Origin: Bizionia saleffrena
GTDB lineage: Bacteria; Bacteroidota; Bacteroidia; Flavobacteriales; Flavobacteriaceae
Assembly: GCF_008086175.1 (NCBI RefSeq)
Contig: NZ_VSKM01000007.1
Location: 62,001 to 126,000 of the forward strand
Direction: 5' to 3'
DNA length: 64,000 nt
In this document: positions 9,239-17,292 of the stretch, piece by piece
Numbering within the stretch: position 1 is the first letter of the stretch
Layout: every line of letters begins with the position of its first letter
Position numbers and translations under genes: made by a program
Notes under the pieces: generated by a model
Told to the model about the DNA's origin: nothing
Database searches by the model: none
The model's input: only the letters and a program-made list of their open reading frames with translations

Positions 9239-9778
9239 TTATTTATCCGTTAATAGTTGCTTTAATGTATTCCAGCGAGGGTCTGACTCCTCTTGGTCTT
9301 TCTTTATGTCCTTTATTTTAGGACTTAATTCTTCTAATTTATTAAGTATGTCTGAGTCTAGCGTTCCGTCTTCAACCCCTGGGTGAATTCGTTTTAAAGG
9401 CAGAGACAAAACAATTAATTCATAAATATATTGCTGAATATTAATTTCATATTCTCCGTGAGGTAGAATAAGTATATCTATATTCTCGTCGTTAAACTCT
9501 TCACCAAAATTAACTACCAAATCTAAACTGTTCTCTATTTCTTGGTCGTAAGGCTCGTTGGTAACGTCACAATTAATATTTACTGTTCCTGCTACTTCAA
9601 AGTGCAATTCTAAAAGTGTCGATTTCTTTTGAAAACCTACATCTATCTTTAAATCACTACTATTAAAGTCTTCATACTCAAAATTATCAAAGAACTCTTT
9701 TTTAATTTCATAATCAAAATGATGTCTTCCTTCTTTTAAACCTACAAATGGAATTGTAAACTCTTTCAATGTCTTCAT
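9239..9778 (-). CDS. YceD/DUF177-family protein, 23S rRNA accumulation factor type
   Basis: A 179-residue acidic protein of the DUF177/YceD family. In other bacteria and plants this family supports 23S rRNA accumulation and is nearly always encoded just before rpmF, as here. The family pattern is seen in the central CDVTNEPYDQEIENSLDLVV and the C-terminal DPRWNTLKQLL. I chose the ATG at 9778. The frame is open to 9811, but the -7 promoter element at 9801-9808 would put the transcript start near 9795, inside the longer version. This start gives a leader of about 17 bases. Confidence 0.9.
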   Translation of the reverse strand: MKTLKEFTIPFVGLKEGRHHFDYEIKKEFFDNFEYEDFNSSDLKIDVGFQKKSTLLELHFEVAGTVNINCDVTNEPYDQEIENSLDLVVNFGEEFNDENIDILILPHGEYEINIQQYIYELIVLSLPLKRIHPGVEDGTLDSDILNKLEELSPKIKDIKKDQEESDPRWNTLKQLLTDK

Positions 9779-9800
9779 TTTCACATCTATTTTGAGCCTG

Positions 9801-9808
9801 CAAATATA
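9801..9808 (-). promoter_or_regulatory. Predicted -7 promoter element for yceD-rpmF
   Basis: On the minus strand this reads TATATTTG, an exact match to the Bacteroidota -7 consensus TAnnTTTG. It lies 22 bases upstream of the chosen ATG of the YceD-family gene. Confidence 0.55.
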
Positions 9809-9901
9809 CAATTATTTATTAATCTAGCAGACTTATAAACATTTTTTTGTTTATATCTTTCATTTTTTATTTCGTTAACAAATTTAAAACTAATCCCTAA
9901 A

Positions 9902-10963
9902 CTAGTTTTTTGGGTTAAATCGCTTACGTTTAGAAACAGCTAACGAGTTTTTGGTTAATGTATTGTATTCGGTTCTGTTTTTAAAGATAGTAATCGCGGT
10001 AAAAACAGCCTCTTCAAACGATCCTAAATCGGCGACACCTTTTCCAGCAATCTCATAGGCCGTGCCGTGATCTGGCGATGTACGCACTCTATTTAATCCC
10101 GCTGTATAGTTTACTCCTTGTCCAAAAGATAATGTTTTAAAGGGAATTAACCCTTGGTCGTGATAAGATGCTATTACCGCATCGAAACTTTTATAATTAT
10201 TTGATCCAAAAAAGCTATCGGCAGCATACGGGCCAAACACCAACTTGCCGCTTTCTTTAATTTTTTGAAGTGCTGGCCTCATTACCGTGTCGTCTTCACT
10301 ACCAATAACACCATTGTCTCCTGTATGCGGATTAATACCTAATACGGCTATTTTTGGCTTACTGATTTTAAAATCTTGTATTAACGATTGGTAAACGGTT
10401 TCTATTTTACTAGTGATTAATTCTTCAGTAATATGAGAGGCCACATCTTTAACCGGCACGTGGTCGGTTAATAAACCCACTCTTAAAGTATCGGTCACCA
10501 TAAACATTAAGCTATTACCTTCTAATTCTTGGTTTAAATAATCGGTATGGCCAGGAAATTTAAAGGTATCAGACTGTATATTATGTTTATTTATGGGTGC
10601 TGTTACTAACACATCGATAGTTTTATCTTTTAATGCTGCTGTCGCTTCAGACAGTGATTTAATAGCATATTCTCCTATTTTTAAATCCTCTTTACCAAAT
10701 TGTATAGAGACATTTTCCTTCCAACAGTTTAAGACATTTAACTTATTTGGAGCTATTTGATCGAGTGCATTTATGCTATGAAGCTGCGTTTCTAATTTAA
10801 AATGGTTTTTTACAAAACTCATTGTTTTAATGGATGCAAAAATTACTGGTGTACAAAATTCTAACATTCTAGGATCTTCGAACATCTTTAAAACAACCTC
10901 AGAACCTATACCATTTAGGTCACCTATAGATATACCCACTATAATATTTTCTTCTTCCCTCAT
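9902..10963 (-). CDS. pdxA: 4-hydroxythreonine-4-phosphate dehydrogenase
   Basis: A 353-residue NAD-dependent, metal-binding enzyme of the DXP-dependent pyridoxal phosphate pathway. Family signatures are the N-terminal GISIGDLNGIGSEV, the substrate region FPGHTDYLNQELEG, GINPHTGDNG with metal-binding His, ASYHDQGLIPFK and the C-terminal TSPDHGTAYEIAGKG. Length is slightly above that of the enterobacterial protein. It lies 123 bases upstream of the YceD gene, which has its own promoter, so this is an adjacent unit rather than a strict operon. It is divergent from ribE, with its own -7 element at 11000-11007. Confidence 0.96.
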   Translation of the reverse strand: MREEENIIVGISIGDLNGIGSEVVLKMFEDPRMLEFCTPVIFASIKTMSFVKNHFKLETQLHSINALDQIAPNKLNVLNCWKENVSIQFGKEDLKIGEYAIKSLSEATAALKDKTIDVLVTAPINKHNIQSDTFKFPGHTDYLNQELEGNSLMFMVTDTLRVGLLTDHVPVKDVASHITEELITSKIETVYQSLIQDFKISKPKIAVLGINPHTGDNGVIGSEDDTVMRPALQKIKESGKLVFGPYAADSFFGSNNYKSFDAVIASYHDQGLIPFKTLSFGQGVNYTAGLNRVRTSPDHGTAYEIAGKGVADLGSFEEAVFTAITIFKNRTEYNTLTKNSLAVSKRKRFNPKN

Positions 10964-10999
10964 TAGATTTGATAAGTTTTGTTTGTAATTTTACACTCG

Positions 11000-11007
11000 C
11001 AAATTTA
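11000..11007 (-). promoter_or_regulatory. Predicted -7 promoter element for pdxA
   Basis: Minus-strand TAAATTTG matches TAnnTTTG exactly and lies 36 bases upstream of the pdxA ATG at 10963, in the 66-base divergent gap shared with ribE. Confidence 0.55.
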
Positions 11008-11029
11008 ACTAAATAATACTTTCAAAACT

Positions 11030-11620
11030 ATGTTCACCGGAATTATTGAGACCATCGGTACGATTACAGATCTAAAAACCGAATTACAGAATTTACATAT
11101 TACTGTTGACAGCAGTATTGCTTCCGAATTAAAAATAGACCAGAGTGTAGCACATAACGGTGTTTGCTTAACCGTAGTAAGTATTTCTGATACTAATTAT
11201 ACGGTTACAGCAATTAAAGAAACATTAGAAAAAACAACGCTTGGTACTTTAAAGTTAACCGATGCTGTTAATTTAGAACGCGCTATGAAATTGGGAGATC
11301 GTCTAGATGGACATCTTGTTCAAGGACATGTAGACCAAATTGCCACTTGTATTGGCGTGATAGAAACTTCTGGAAGTTGGTTGTTTACTTTTAAGTACGA
11401 CAGCACTCTAAACAATATAACTATAGAAAAAGGATCGATCACTGTTAATGGTGTGAGCTTAACCGTGGTCAATTCTAAAAAAGATGAATTTAGCGTCGCC
11501 ATAATTCCTTATACTTTCGAGCATACTAATTTTAACACCTTTAAAGAAGGCTCTGTGGTAAACTTAGAATTTGATGTGATTGGCAAATATGTTTCCCGTT
11601 TAAATAGCTTAAAACATTAA
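11030..11620 (+). CDS. ribE: Riboflavin synthase alpha chain
   Basis: A 196-residue enzyme that dismutates two 6,7-dimethyl-8-ribityllumazines into riboflavin. The two tandem lumazine-binding barrels are visible: MFTGIIETIGTI with VAHNGVCLTV (residues 1-90), then LGDRLDGHLVQGHVD with SITVNGVSLTVV (residues 91-190). Length is typical. No FMN riboswitch fits in the 66-base upstream gap. It is divergent from pdxA and converges on the proline-rich mini-protein gene, whose stop overlaps the last 4 bases of ribE. Confidence 0.96.
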   Translation: MFTGIIETIGTITDLKTELQNLHITVDSSIASELKIDQSVAHNGVCLTVVSISDTNYTVTAIKETLEKTTLGTLKLTDAVNLERAMKLGDRLDGHLVQGHVDQIATCIGVIETSGSWLFTFKYDSTLNNITIEKGSITVNGVSLTVVNSKKDEFSVAIIPYTFEHTNFNTFKEGSVVNLEFDVIGKYVSRLNSLKH

Positions 11621-11832
11621 GTTTTAGCATTTCTAATCTTTTTAAACAGTATAACCTTATAAACACCATATACAATAGCAACGACCAATAGTATAACCAA
11701 ACCGGTATCTATAGGCAAACCTGGTGGCGGTGGCGGACCGGGAGGAGGAGGAGGAGGTGGATTTTGCGCGAAACTTGTAAAAGTTATAAACACAAAGAAC
11801 ACTAGGGCTATTGATGTTTTTATGTGTATCAT
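11617..11832 (-). CDS. Proline-rich mini-protein with PID-CTERM-like sorting tail
   Basis: A 71-residue secreted or membrane protein made almost only of sorting signals. It has an N-terminal signal peptide (MIHIKTSIALVFFVFITFTS, ending SFAQN), about 14 residues of nearly pure proline with glycine, then LPID, a hydrophobic segment (about GLVILLVVAIVYGVYKVILF) and a basic end (KKIRNAKT). LPID plus a transmembrane helix plus basic residues matches the flavobacterial PID-CTERM protein-sorting layout as I know it. I chose the ATG at 11832. An in-frame upstream start at 11853 adds seven residues before the signal peptide. No catalytic domain exists, and the function is unknown. Confidence 0.7.
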   Translation of the reverse strand: MIHIKTSIALVFFVFITFTSFAQNPPPPPPPGPPPPPGLPIDTGLVILLVVAIVYGVYKVILFKKIRNAKT

Positions 11833-11859
11833 ATTTAGTTTGTAAATGTACAAAAAACT

Positions 11860-12632
11860 ACCTATTAAATAAATATTTCGTTTTTATTTAACAATTTACC
11901 GATACAATTCGTTTATTTAATTAGTAAATAAGGTTGTTTATATAAATCTATGAGATTTTATACACCCTCAAGGAAACCCAAACTTAACTAATTTTTAATT
12001 ACTTTTTCGAAATTCCGTAAGAATTTAAGACGTCATTAATAATAGTTGTAGCATTAACGATACAGATGGTCTAAAACATCTAAGACTTCCAGACGCTTTA
12101 TAACCCACACAAGTATCTTCTCTTAATTTTTTAGCATTACGTACCCGCGGTCTATTTTTATAAACGCTTCAATATATCGTAAGTGGATGAAAAGACTATT
12201 ATAAATGCTTAAGACAGCGTACCGTTTTAGTAAAGTAGCGAAGTATCTTAATTCTTCAATAGTAATTACTCCCGTTTTAGATAGAGGTGCAATATGTTCA
12301 TTAATTACCGCTATAGCACTCAATACATAACCCTTTTTGTTTTTTGCTGTTGCAACGAAAACCTCCAAAACCATTGCCTTTAATTTGACCGTATAAAAAC
12401 CCCCTTTTAGTATCTAATGAAATACTCAGTTGTCCTTTAGTGTGTTCTTTTAAATTACCGTGACACACCACTTGTGGCATTGCGTTGCTGTAAAATCGCG
12501 GAATGTTACAGTACCAGCTAATGCATATCTCATAGCTTTAGATGCCGAAATATATTTAACTTATTTAAGAAAATTCGTTTGTAGCCATTAAAATAAGTAC
12601 GGCTAGACTACTCATACCGTTCAATTATTTGA
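11860..12632 (-). pseudogene. Decayed gene stretch (fragments only)
   Basis: About 770 bases without an intact gene. On the minus strand, frame 12480-12301 encodes 59 residues including FLYGQIKGNGFGGFRC. A second minus frame, 12374-12123, overlaps it and encodes 83 residues including ITIEELRYFATLLKRY. A third carries a short tail near 12060-12000 (NATTIINDVLNSYGISKK and a stop). The fragments follow one another in register along the strand, as if one gene had suffered frameshifts. None matches a family I recognise. The 83-residue frame could be a real small gene, but its neighbours in other frames argue for decay. Confidence 0.35.
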
Positions 12633-12755
12633 ATGTTATTATTATTTTATACGCCAGATGTAAAAGGACACTACAGTGTAATCGTTGTGGTTTTAGTATT
12701 CGTAAGTTATCAATTATCGTTCATTGTTTATAAAGTGTTTGGGGATAGTGAATAA
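12633..12755 (+). CDS. Possible 40-residue single-pass membrane peptide or gene remnant
   Basis: ATG 12633 to TAA 12753-12755 encodes 40 residues: a short N-terminus (MLLLFYTPDVKGHYS), a hydrophobic helix (VIVVVLVFVSYQLSFIVYKV) and FGDSE. A TGA lies directly before the ATG, so the frame does not extend upstream. It is followed 38 bases later by the DUF6150-like gene. It could be a small membrane peptide, the last helix of a lost membrane protein, or chance. I cannot tell these apart. Confidence 0.25.
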   Translation: MLLLFYTPDVKGHYSVIVVVLVFVSYQLSFIVYKVFGDSE

Positions 12756-12793
12756 AGATTGGGGTTTTTACTACATTTAATAAAACTAAACTT

Positions 12794-13108
12794 ATGCGTC
12801 ATTATTTGTTTTTGATTCTTTTGTTGATTCTAGTTCCAACCGTATACAGTCAGGAGGTATTTATTACAGATGAAGCATCGCAAGCGGATTTCGTAATTTA
12901 CATTACTGAAGATACTTCTGATGCCGATTGGGTAATACTAAAAACAGATTGGAAACATCAAGCAATGGAAGGGAAATGGTTTTTTACGGATTGGCAAAAT
13001 GATGCCGATTTAGTTCTTTGTATTACTGCAGATAAATTTAAAGCTGATAAAATTGTTTTTTATACCCAATGGAGTACGGCTATTATATTTGAATGGAAAG
13101 AGGATTAG
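12794..13108 (+). CDS. Secreted small repeat protein, DUF6150 (7(1) septoil knot)-like
   Basis: A 104-residue exported protein. It has a signal peptide (MRHYLFLILLLILVPTVYSQ) and then four imperfect repeats of about 17-20 residues built on xADxVIYxT: QADFVIYITE, DADWVILKTDW, DADLVLCITAD and KADKIVFYTQW. This repeat style, with alternating acidic-ADW motifs, fits the DUF6150 family, a small beta fold described as a septoil knot. Its role is unknown. The assignment rests on the repeat pattern only. It follows a decayed region and ends upstream of the hairpin at 13303-13336. Confidence 0.6.
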   Translation: MRHYLFLILLLILVPTVYSQEVFITDEASQADFVIYITEDTSDADWVILKTDWKHQAMEGKWFFTDWQNDADLVLCITADKFKADKIVFYTQWSTAIIFEWKED

Positions 13109-13302
13109 AACGAGAGTGAAGAGCTGTTCTAAAACTCTGTTTAAAAATTATTAACCTCGAGCCAAACATAATAATCGGAAAACCGTCGGAAAAAAAGCAA
13201 CAAAAACAGATTTCTCTATAAGATTTGCAGCTACTGTGACACTACTTCAGAACCTCTTGACTGCACTCTATATGGACTTCTCGCCCTTTAAAATTAAGGT
13301 AT

Positions 13303-13336
13303 AAAAAAAGACCTTAGTACAATACTAAAGTCTTTT
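13303..13336. terminator. Hairpin terminator between the DUF6150-like gene and tRNA-Met
   Basis: Stem aaagaccttagta/tactaaagtcttt with one mismatch and a 3-base loop, flanked by A-run and T-run. It lies 14 bases past the tRNA 3' end on the minus strand, so it most likely ends the tRNA transcript. It could also serve the plus-strand gene. Confidence 0.7.
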
Positions 13337-13349
13337 TTATTCTAGAAAG

Positions 13350-13423
13350 TGGTCCCACTTGGGCTCGAACCAAGGACCACCTGATTATGAGTCAGGTGCT
13401 CTAACCAACTGAGCTATGGGACC
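13350..13423 (-). tRNA. tRNA-Met (anticodon CAT), probably the elongator
   Basis: The 74-base minus-strand cloverleaf folds fully: acceptor GGTCCCA/TGGGACC, D stem GCTC/GAGC, anticodon stem CCTGA/TCAGG around loop CTCATAA, and T stem CTTGG/CCAAG. The 3' CCA is not encoded. CAT could also mean tRNA-Ile2 read by TilS. The G1-C72 pair excludes a standard initiator. A near-consensus -7 box (TAATATTG on the minus strand, about 13435-13442) lies just upstream. Confidence 0.93.
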
Positions 13424-13484
13424 GAAATCGGGTGCAATATTACTACTTCTTTTCTTTTCTAGCAAGAAATAGTAGGCCTTTATT

Positions 13485-13889
13485 TTATTCTTTTATCTCT
13501 TGGCACAATTCAATCAACACTCCGTTAGACGATTTTGGGTGTAAAAAAGCAACCCATTTATTATCTGCTCCGCGTTTCGGCCTGTCGTTTAACACAATAA
13601 AACCCTCATCTTTTAGTCGTATTATTTCAGCTTCAATATCGGCCACATCAAATGCAATATGATGAATCCCCTCGCCTTTACGTGCTATAAATTTGGCTAT
13701 TGGGCTATCGTCTTTTGACGCTTCCAATAATTCAATTTTATTATCACCGACTTGAAAAAAAGACGTGTTAACACCTTCACTTTCAACAGTTTCAACTTTA
13801 TAATGCGGTTCTCCGAATAGTTTTCCGAATAAAGCGTTAGACTCCTTAAGATTCTTAACGGCAATACCGATATGTTCAATTTTCTTCAT
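13485..13889 (-). CDS. mce: Methylmalonyl-CoA epimerase
   Basis: A 134-residue VOC-fold protein with paired beta-alpha-beta-beta-beta modules. Metal ligands are visible in KIEHIGIAVKNL (His), NKIELLE (Glu), EGIHHIAFDVADI (His) and NGVLIELCQ (Glu), the normal methylmalonyl-CoA epimerase set. It interconverts the (R) and (S) forms of methylmalonyl-CoA, linking odd-chain and branched-chain catabolism to succinyl-CoA through the mutase. No mutase gene is in this window. It appears monocistronic. Start ATG 13889. Confidence 0.9.
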   Translation of the reverse strand: MKKIEHIGIAVKNLKESNALFGKLFGEPHYKVETVESEGVNTSFFQVGDNKIELLEASKDDSPIAKFIARKGEGIHHIAFDVADIEAEIIRLKDEGFIVLNDRPKRGADNKWVAFLHPKSSNGVLIELCQEIKE

Positions 13890-14118
13890 TCTTTACAATA
13901 TTTATATAACTCCCTATTTAAACACAAAATTGCGCCTATATTTTAGTCTTTTTCGCCCAAATTTCACTATACTATAAACCGTAACTAAAGCTATGCTTTA
14001 TTATTATATTTTATCTGAAAAAAAAATAACTCAAATATAAGAATACAACATTTTGTGGTTAAATTGGCTTAGGTTACGAATTTTACTTTCAAAAGTAAGA
14101 TAATCTTTAAATATCAAC

Positions 14119-14126
14119 TATTTTTG
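14119..14126 (+). promoter_or_regulatory. Predicted -7 promoter element for rbfA (leaderless geometry)
   Basis: TATTTTTG matches TAnnTTTG exactly. Only 4 bases separate it from the rbfA ATG at 14131, so transcription would begin at or within a base or two of the start codon. Confidence 0.55.
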
Positions 14127-14130
14127 CACT

Positions 14131-14526
14131 ATGGAAGAAAGTCAAAGACAAAAAAAAATAGGATCTGTGATCCAAAAAGATTTAGTAGAGATCCTTCAGG
14201 GCGCTGCAACCCAAGGTGGTATGCGTGGGGTTATTATATCGGTTTCTAAAGTTAAAGTAACGGCAGATTTATTATCGGCTAAGGTATATTTAAGCATATT
14301 CCCGAATGATAAAGCTAAAGAATTGGTAACGGGCATCCGCTCGAACCAACCGTTTATAAAACACGAATTAGCGAAACGCACCAAAAACCAATTGCGCCGT
14401 GTGCCACATTTAGAGTTTTATATCGACGATTCTTTAGAGCATATTGATAAAATTGAGCAATCTTTAAAAAGAACCGACAACCCCATAAATGACCCCGATT
14501 CTTTAGGATCTAGAAAAAAATCGTAA
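14131..14526 (+). CDS. rbfA: 30S ribosome-binding factor A
   Basis: A 131-residue KH-like protein needed for late 30S maturation and 16S rRNA 5'-end processing, and for growth in the cold. The family pattern is clear: an N-terminal helix RQKKIGSVIQKDLVEIL, the middle strand VTADLLSAKVYLSIF, and the C-terminal LRRVPHLEFYIDDSLEHIDKIEQ. The predicted promoter leaves essentially no 5' leader. The lipoprotein-type permease gene follows 55 bases downstream, so the two may be co-transcribed. Confidence 0.95.
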   Translation: MEESQRQKKIGSVIQKDLVEILQGAATQGGMRGVIISVSKVKVTADLLSAKVYLSIFPNDKAKELVTGIRSNQPFIKHELAKRTKNQLRRVPHLEFYIDDSLEHIDKIEQSLKRTDNPINDPDSLGSRKKS

Positions 14527-14581
14527 ACGATTTTAACGTATGGTTTTAACTCTTCAATGTCTTGATATGCGCGTATAATTT

Positions 14582-15787
14582 ATGAATTTTTCTTTATACA
14601 TAGCCAAACGGTATTTACGCTCTAAAAGCAGTAATAATGCAATCAATTTTATTACCCTATTAGCATTAGTTGGTATTGTTTTAGGTGCCGCATCATTATT
14701 TATTGTATTGTCCGGCTTTGCGGGGTTAAAGAATTTTACATTAGAATATACGAGCCTTATTGATCCCGATCTAAAGGCTGAAACTACCATTGGTAAATCT
14801 TTTATATTTAACGAAACTATAGAAACGAAATTGCAAGCCATTACAGGCATTGCTTCGTACTCTAGAGTTATTGAAGAGCGCGTATTTTCATCGTTTGACG
14901 GCAAACCTTATCCTGCGTATTTAAAAGGCGTCGATGAGCAATTTAACCGTGTAAATAACGTGGATTCTAATATAATTCAAGGCAGTTGGGTGACTCAGAA
15001 AACGAGTCAAATTGTGGTGGGAAGTGGTATTGCTAATAATTTATCGTTAGGTGTTTTAGATTACGGCAAACGGGTGTCGCTCTTTGTACCTAAACCTGGA
15101 AAAGGACAAATAACGTCTACTAAAGACGCTTTTAAGCAAGTGCAAACGGTTAACGTGGGTATTTTCTTTATCAATGAAAAACTAAACGATAGCTATATTT
15201 TTTCTTCAATTGATTTGGCTCGGGAATTATTAGGGTATTCTAAAAATCAGATTTCCAGTCTCGAATTCAAACTACAACCCGATGCCGATGAGGAGACTGT
15301 AAAGGCTGAAATTCAAAACATTTTAGGAGATAAAATTAGTGTTAAAAATAGAGCGCAACTTAACGATGCCCTTTACAAAATGCTAAACACAGAAAATCTG
15401 GTGGTGTATTTAATTTTTACGCTAGTGCTAATTATCGCACTGTTTAATGTTATTGGCTCTATAATTATGATGATTTTAGATAAAAAAGCCACCTTAAACA
15501 CCTTATTTAATTTAGGCGCTACGGTGCGCGATATCCGTCGTATATTCTTTTTACAAGGCACACTCATGACGTTGGTTGGTGGTATTATTGGCTTAGGTAT
15601 TGGTCTTTTAGTAATTGTATTACAAAGCAACTTCTCTTTAGTTATGCTAACACCTATTCTTCCCTACCCTGTGGATATTCGGTTAGAAAACGTCGTTATT
15701 GTTTTTGTAACGATTACTGTTTTAGGTATTATGGCTTCAAAAATAGCATCGGTTCGTATTTCTAAAAAACTAGTACGTACCAGCTGA
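14582..15787 (+). CDS. ABC transporter permease, LolC/LolE-like (FtsX family)
   Basis: A 401-residue inner-membrane protein. It has an N-terminal membrane helix (about residues 20-45), a large periplasmic MacB-like domain (about 46-265), and three further helices in a C-terminal FtsX domain (about 270-395). It begins with SLYIAKRYLRSKSSNNAINF, the typical start of LolC/E-like permeases that, with an ATPase such as LolD, release lipoproteins from the inner membrane. No ATPase gene is adjacent. In Bacteroidota this partnership is inferred from homology. It lies downstream of rbfA. Confidence 0.87.
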   Translation: MNFSLYIAKRYLRSKSSNNAINFITLLALVGIVLGAASLFIVLSGFAGLKNFTLEYTSLIDPDLKAETTIGKSFIFNETIETKLQAITGIASYSRVIEERVFSSFDGKPYPAYLKGVDEQFNRVNNVDSNIIQGSWVTQKTSQIVVGSGIANNLSLGVLDYGKRVSLFVPKPGKGQITSTKDAFKQVQTVNVGIFFINEKLNDSYIFSSIDLARELLGYSKNQISSLEFKLQPDADEETVKAEIQNILGDKISVKNRAQLNDALYKMLNTENLVVYLIFTLVLIIALFNVIGSIIMMILDKKATLNTLFNLGATVRDIRRIFFLQGTLMTLVGGIIGLGIGLLVIVLQSNFSLVMLTPILPYPVDIRLENVVIVFVTITVLGIMASKIASVRISKKLVRTS

Positions 15788-15811
15788 TTTTTAACTGCAA
15801 CTCTTCAGGTT

Positions 15812-16012
15812 TTAGTTATCAACCGTAGTGTTTCTAGAAGCACTTATTAGTTTATACACTAAAAAGTAAAATAAAGCGGACCAGAAAATAATACTAGTCC
15901 AGCCAATAATTTTACCTGCAAGAGTCTGGGATGTGTCTAATATATAGAGACCCAAACCTATAAATAAAAGAGGTCCAATAACCGCCCATATCCGTTTTAG
16001 CTGATTTATCAT
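15812..16012 (-). CDS. Small two-helix membrane protein of unknown function
   Basis: A 66-residue protein with two hydrophobic helices (about residues 10-27 and 33-55), a positively charged N-terminus (MINQLKRIW) and a short polar tail. The sequence between the helices is DTSQTLAGK. I do not recognise a family. It lies 9 bases downstream of dusB on the same strand, so it is probably translated from the same mRNA. Its conserved-looking hydrophobic pattern and normal codon use favour a real gene. Confidence 0.65.
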   Translation of the reverse strand: MINQLKRIWAVIGPLLFIGLGLYILDTSQTLAGKIIGWTSIIFWSALFYFLVYKLISASRNTTVDN

Positions 16013-16021
16013 ATAAAAATG

Positions 16022-17017
16022 TTATACTGTAAACTGGTACTCTGAAAAATCCCTTAAAACGTCATCTAAAGCATTAAAAACGTCTTTAGCACCGTCGCTA
16101 GTCACCATTTTAGTACGGTATTCTTTAAAATGTGGAATACCTTTAAAATAATTGGTATAATGTCTTCTAGTTTCTAGTACGCCCAGCGTTTCACCTTTCC
16201 AATCTATTGCCATCTGTAAGTGACGTTTTGCCGCCTCTACACGTTCGGCTATGGTAATTGGTGCTAAGTGCTCACCGGTATTAAAATAGTGCTTTACCTG
16301 ATTAAAAAACCAAGGATTTCCAATACTTGCACGTCCAATCATACAACCATCTAAACCGTATTCGTCCCGCATTTTCATGGCGAGTTCTGGTGTGGTAACA
16401 TCTCCATTTCCAAAAACAGGAATATGCATTCTAGGGTTGTTTTTAACCTCAGCAATGGGTGCCCAATTGGCCTCGCCTTTATACATTTGTGCTCGCGTTC
16501 TACCGTGAATAGAAATAGCTTTACAGCCAACATCTTGCAAACGCTCGGCCACCTCAAGGATGCGAATGGAATCGTTATCCCAGCCCAAACGTGTTTTTAC
16601 GGTGATCGGTATATTGGTACGCTTTACCATTTCGGCTGTGAGTTGCTCCATTAAACAGACATCTTTTAAGATACCTGCTCCTGCCCCTTTAGACACGACT
16701 TTTTTTACGGGACACCCAAAGTTAATGTCGATAATATCGGGTTGCGATTTTTCTACAATATCTATGGTTTTAAGCATACTTTCTAAATTAGCTCCAAAAA
16801 TTTGAATCCCTACCGGGCGTTCTTTTTCATAGATATCTAATTTCATTACACTTTTTGCGGCATCACGAATTAACCCTTCACTCGAAATAAATTCGGTATA
16901 CACCACATCGGCGCCTTGTTCTTTACATAATGCTCTAAATGGCGGATCGCTAACGTCTTCCATCGGCGCTAAAAGCAATGGAAAGTTAGGAAGTTCTATG
17001 TTACCTATTTTTACCAA
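16022..17017 (-). CDS. dusB: tRNA-dihydrouridine synthase, DusB type
   Basis: A 331-residue FMN-dependent enzyme that reduces uridines to dihydrouridine in tRNA D-loops. Signatures include PLLLAPMEDVSDPPFR, DINFGCPVKKV with the catalytic-loop Cys, GAGAGILKD, KTRLGW, ISIHGRTRAQMYKG and GCMIGRASIGNPWFF. The start is a TTG at 17015-17017: the residues after it (VKIGNIELPNFPLLLAPME) match the family N-terminus and no ATG fits. A -7 element at 17035-17042 predicts a leader of about 13 bases. The small membrane-protein gene follows closely. Confidence 0.95.
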   Translation of the reverse strand: MVKIGNIELPNFPLLLAPMEDVSDPPFRALCKEQGADVVYTEFISSEGLIRDAAKSVMKLDIYEKERPVGIQIFGANLESMLKTIDIVEKSQPDIIDINFGCPVKKVVSKGAGAGILKDVCLMEQLTAEMVKRTNIPITVKTRLGWDNDSIRILEVAERLQDVGCKAISIHGRTRAQMYKGEANWAPIAEVKNNPRMHIPVFGNGDVTTPELAMKMRDEYGLDGCMIGRASIGNPWFFNQVKHYFNTGEHLAPITIAERVEAAKRHLQMAIDWKGETLGVLETRRHYTNYFKGIPHFKEYRTKMVTSDGAKDVFNALDDVLRDFSEYQFTV

Positions 17018-17034
17018 GTCGTTTGTTTTTTATG

Positions 17035-17042
17035 CAAAATTA
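17035..17042 (-). promoter_or_regulatory. Predicted -7 promoter element for dusB
   Basis: Minus-strand TAATTTTG matches TAnnTTTG exactly, 17 bases before the TTG start. This supports that start over any upstream alternative. Confidence 0.55.
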
Positions 17043-17185
17043 CATCTTTTTATGTAAACGCATCATTCACAGTACAATTATTGTCTTCTTAAAGCTATAA
17101 ATCACTTCTATTAATCGCTTTCCTTTAAGTATTTACAGTCGTTAAGTCGTTTTCATTTTAAAGTCGTCTGTTATGCGGGGTACAA

Positions 17186-17217
17186 AAAACCGCTAGAATA
17201 AAAGTATTCTAACGGTT
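17186..17217 (-). terminator. Intrinsic terminator after the TonB-type receptor gene
   Basis: Stem aaccgctagaata/tattctaacggtt with one internal mismatch and loop aaag. On the minus strand it is followed by a T-run (A-run on the plus strand). It lies about 75 bases beyond the receptor stop. Confidence 0.75.
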
Positions 17218-17292
17218 GCTTATCGTAGTTATTTTAACTGAAGTGTGGTACGGTATATTAATAGGCGATACTTCTACCCCGCTGTTCTTTAG

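Noticed and set aside
10964-11029. FMN riboswitch upstream of ribE
   Set aside because: The gap to pdxA is only 66 bases, too short for that riboswitch, and contains promoter elements instead.
12123-12374. 83-residue minus-strand frame as a normal gene
   Set aside because: Coding-like sequence continues in other frames on both sides of it, so a piece of a frameshifted gene is more likely. It is kept within the decayed feature.
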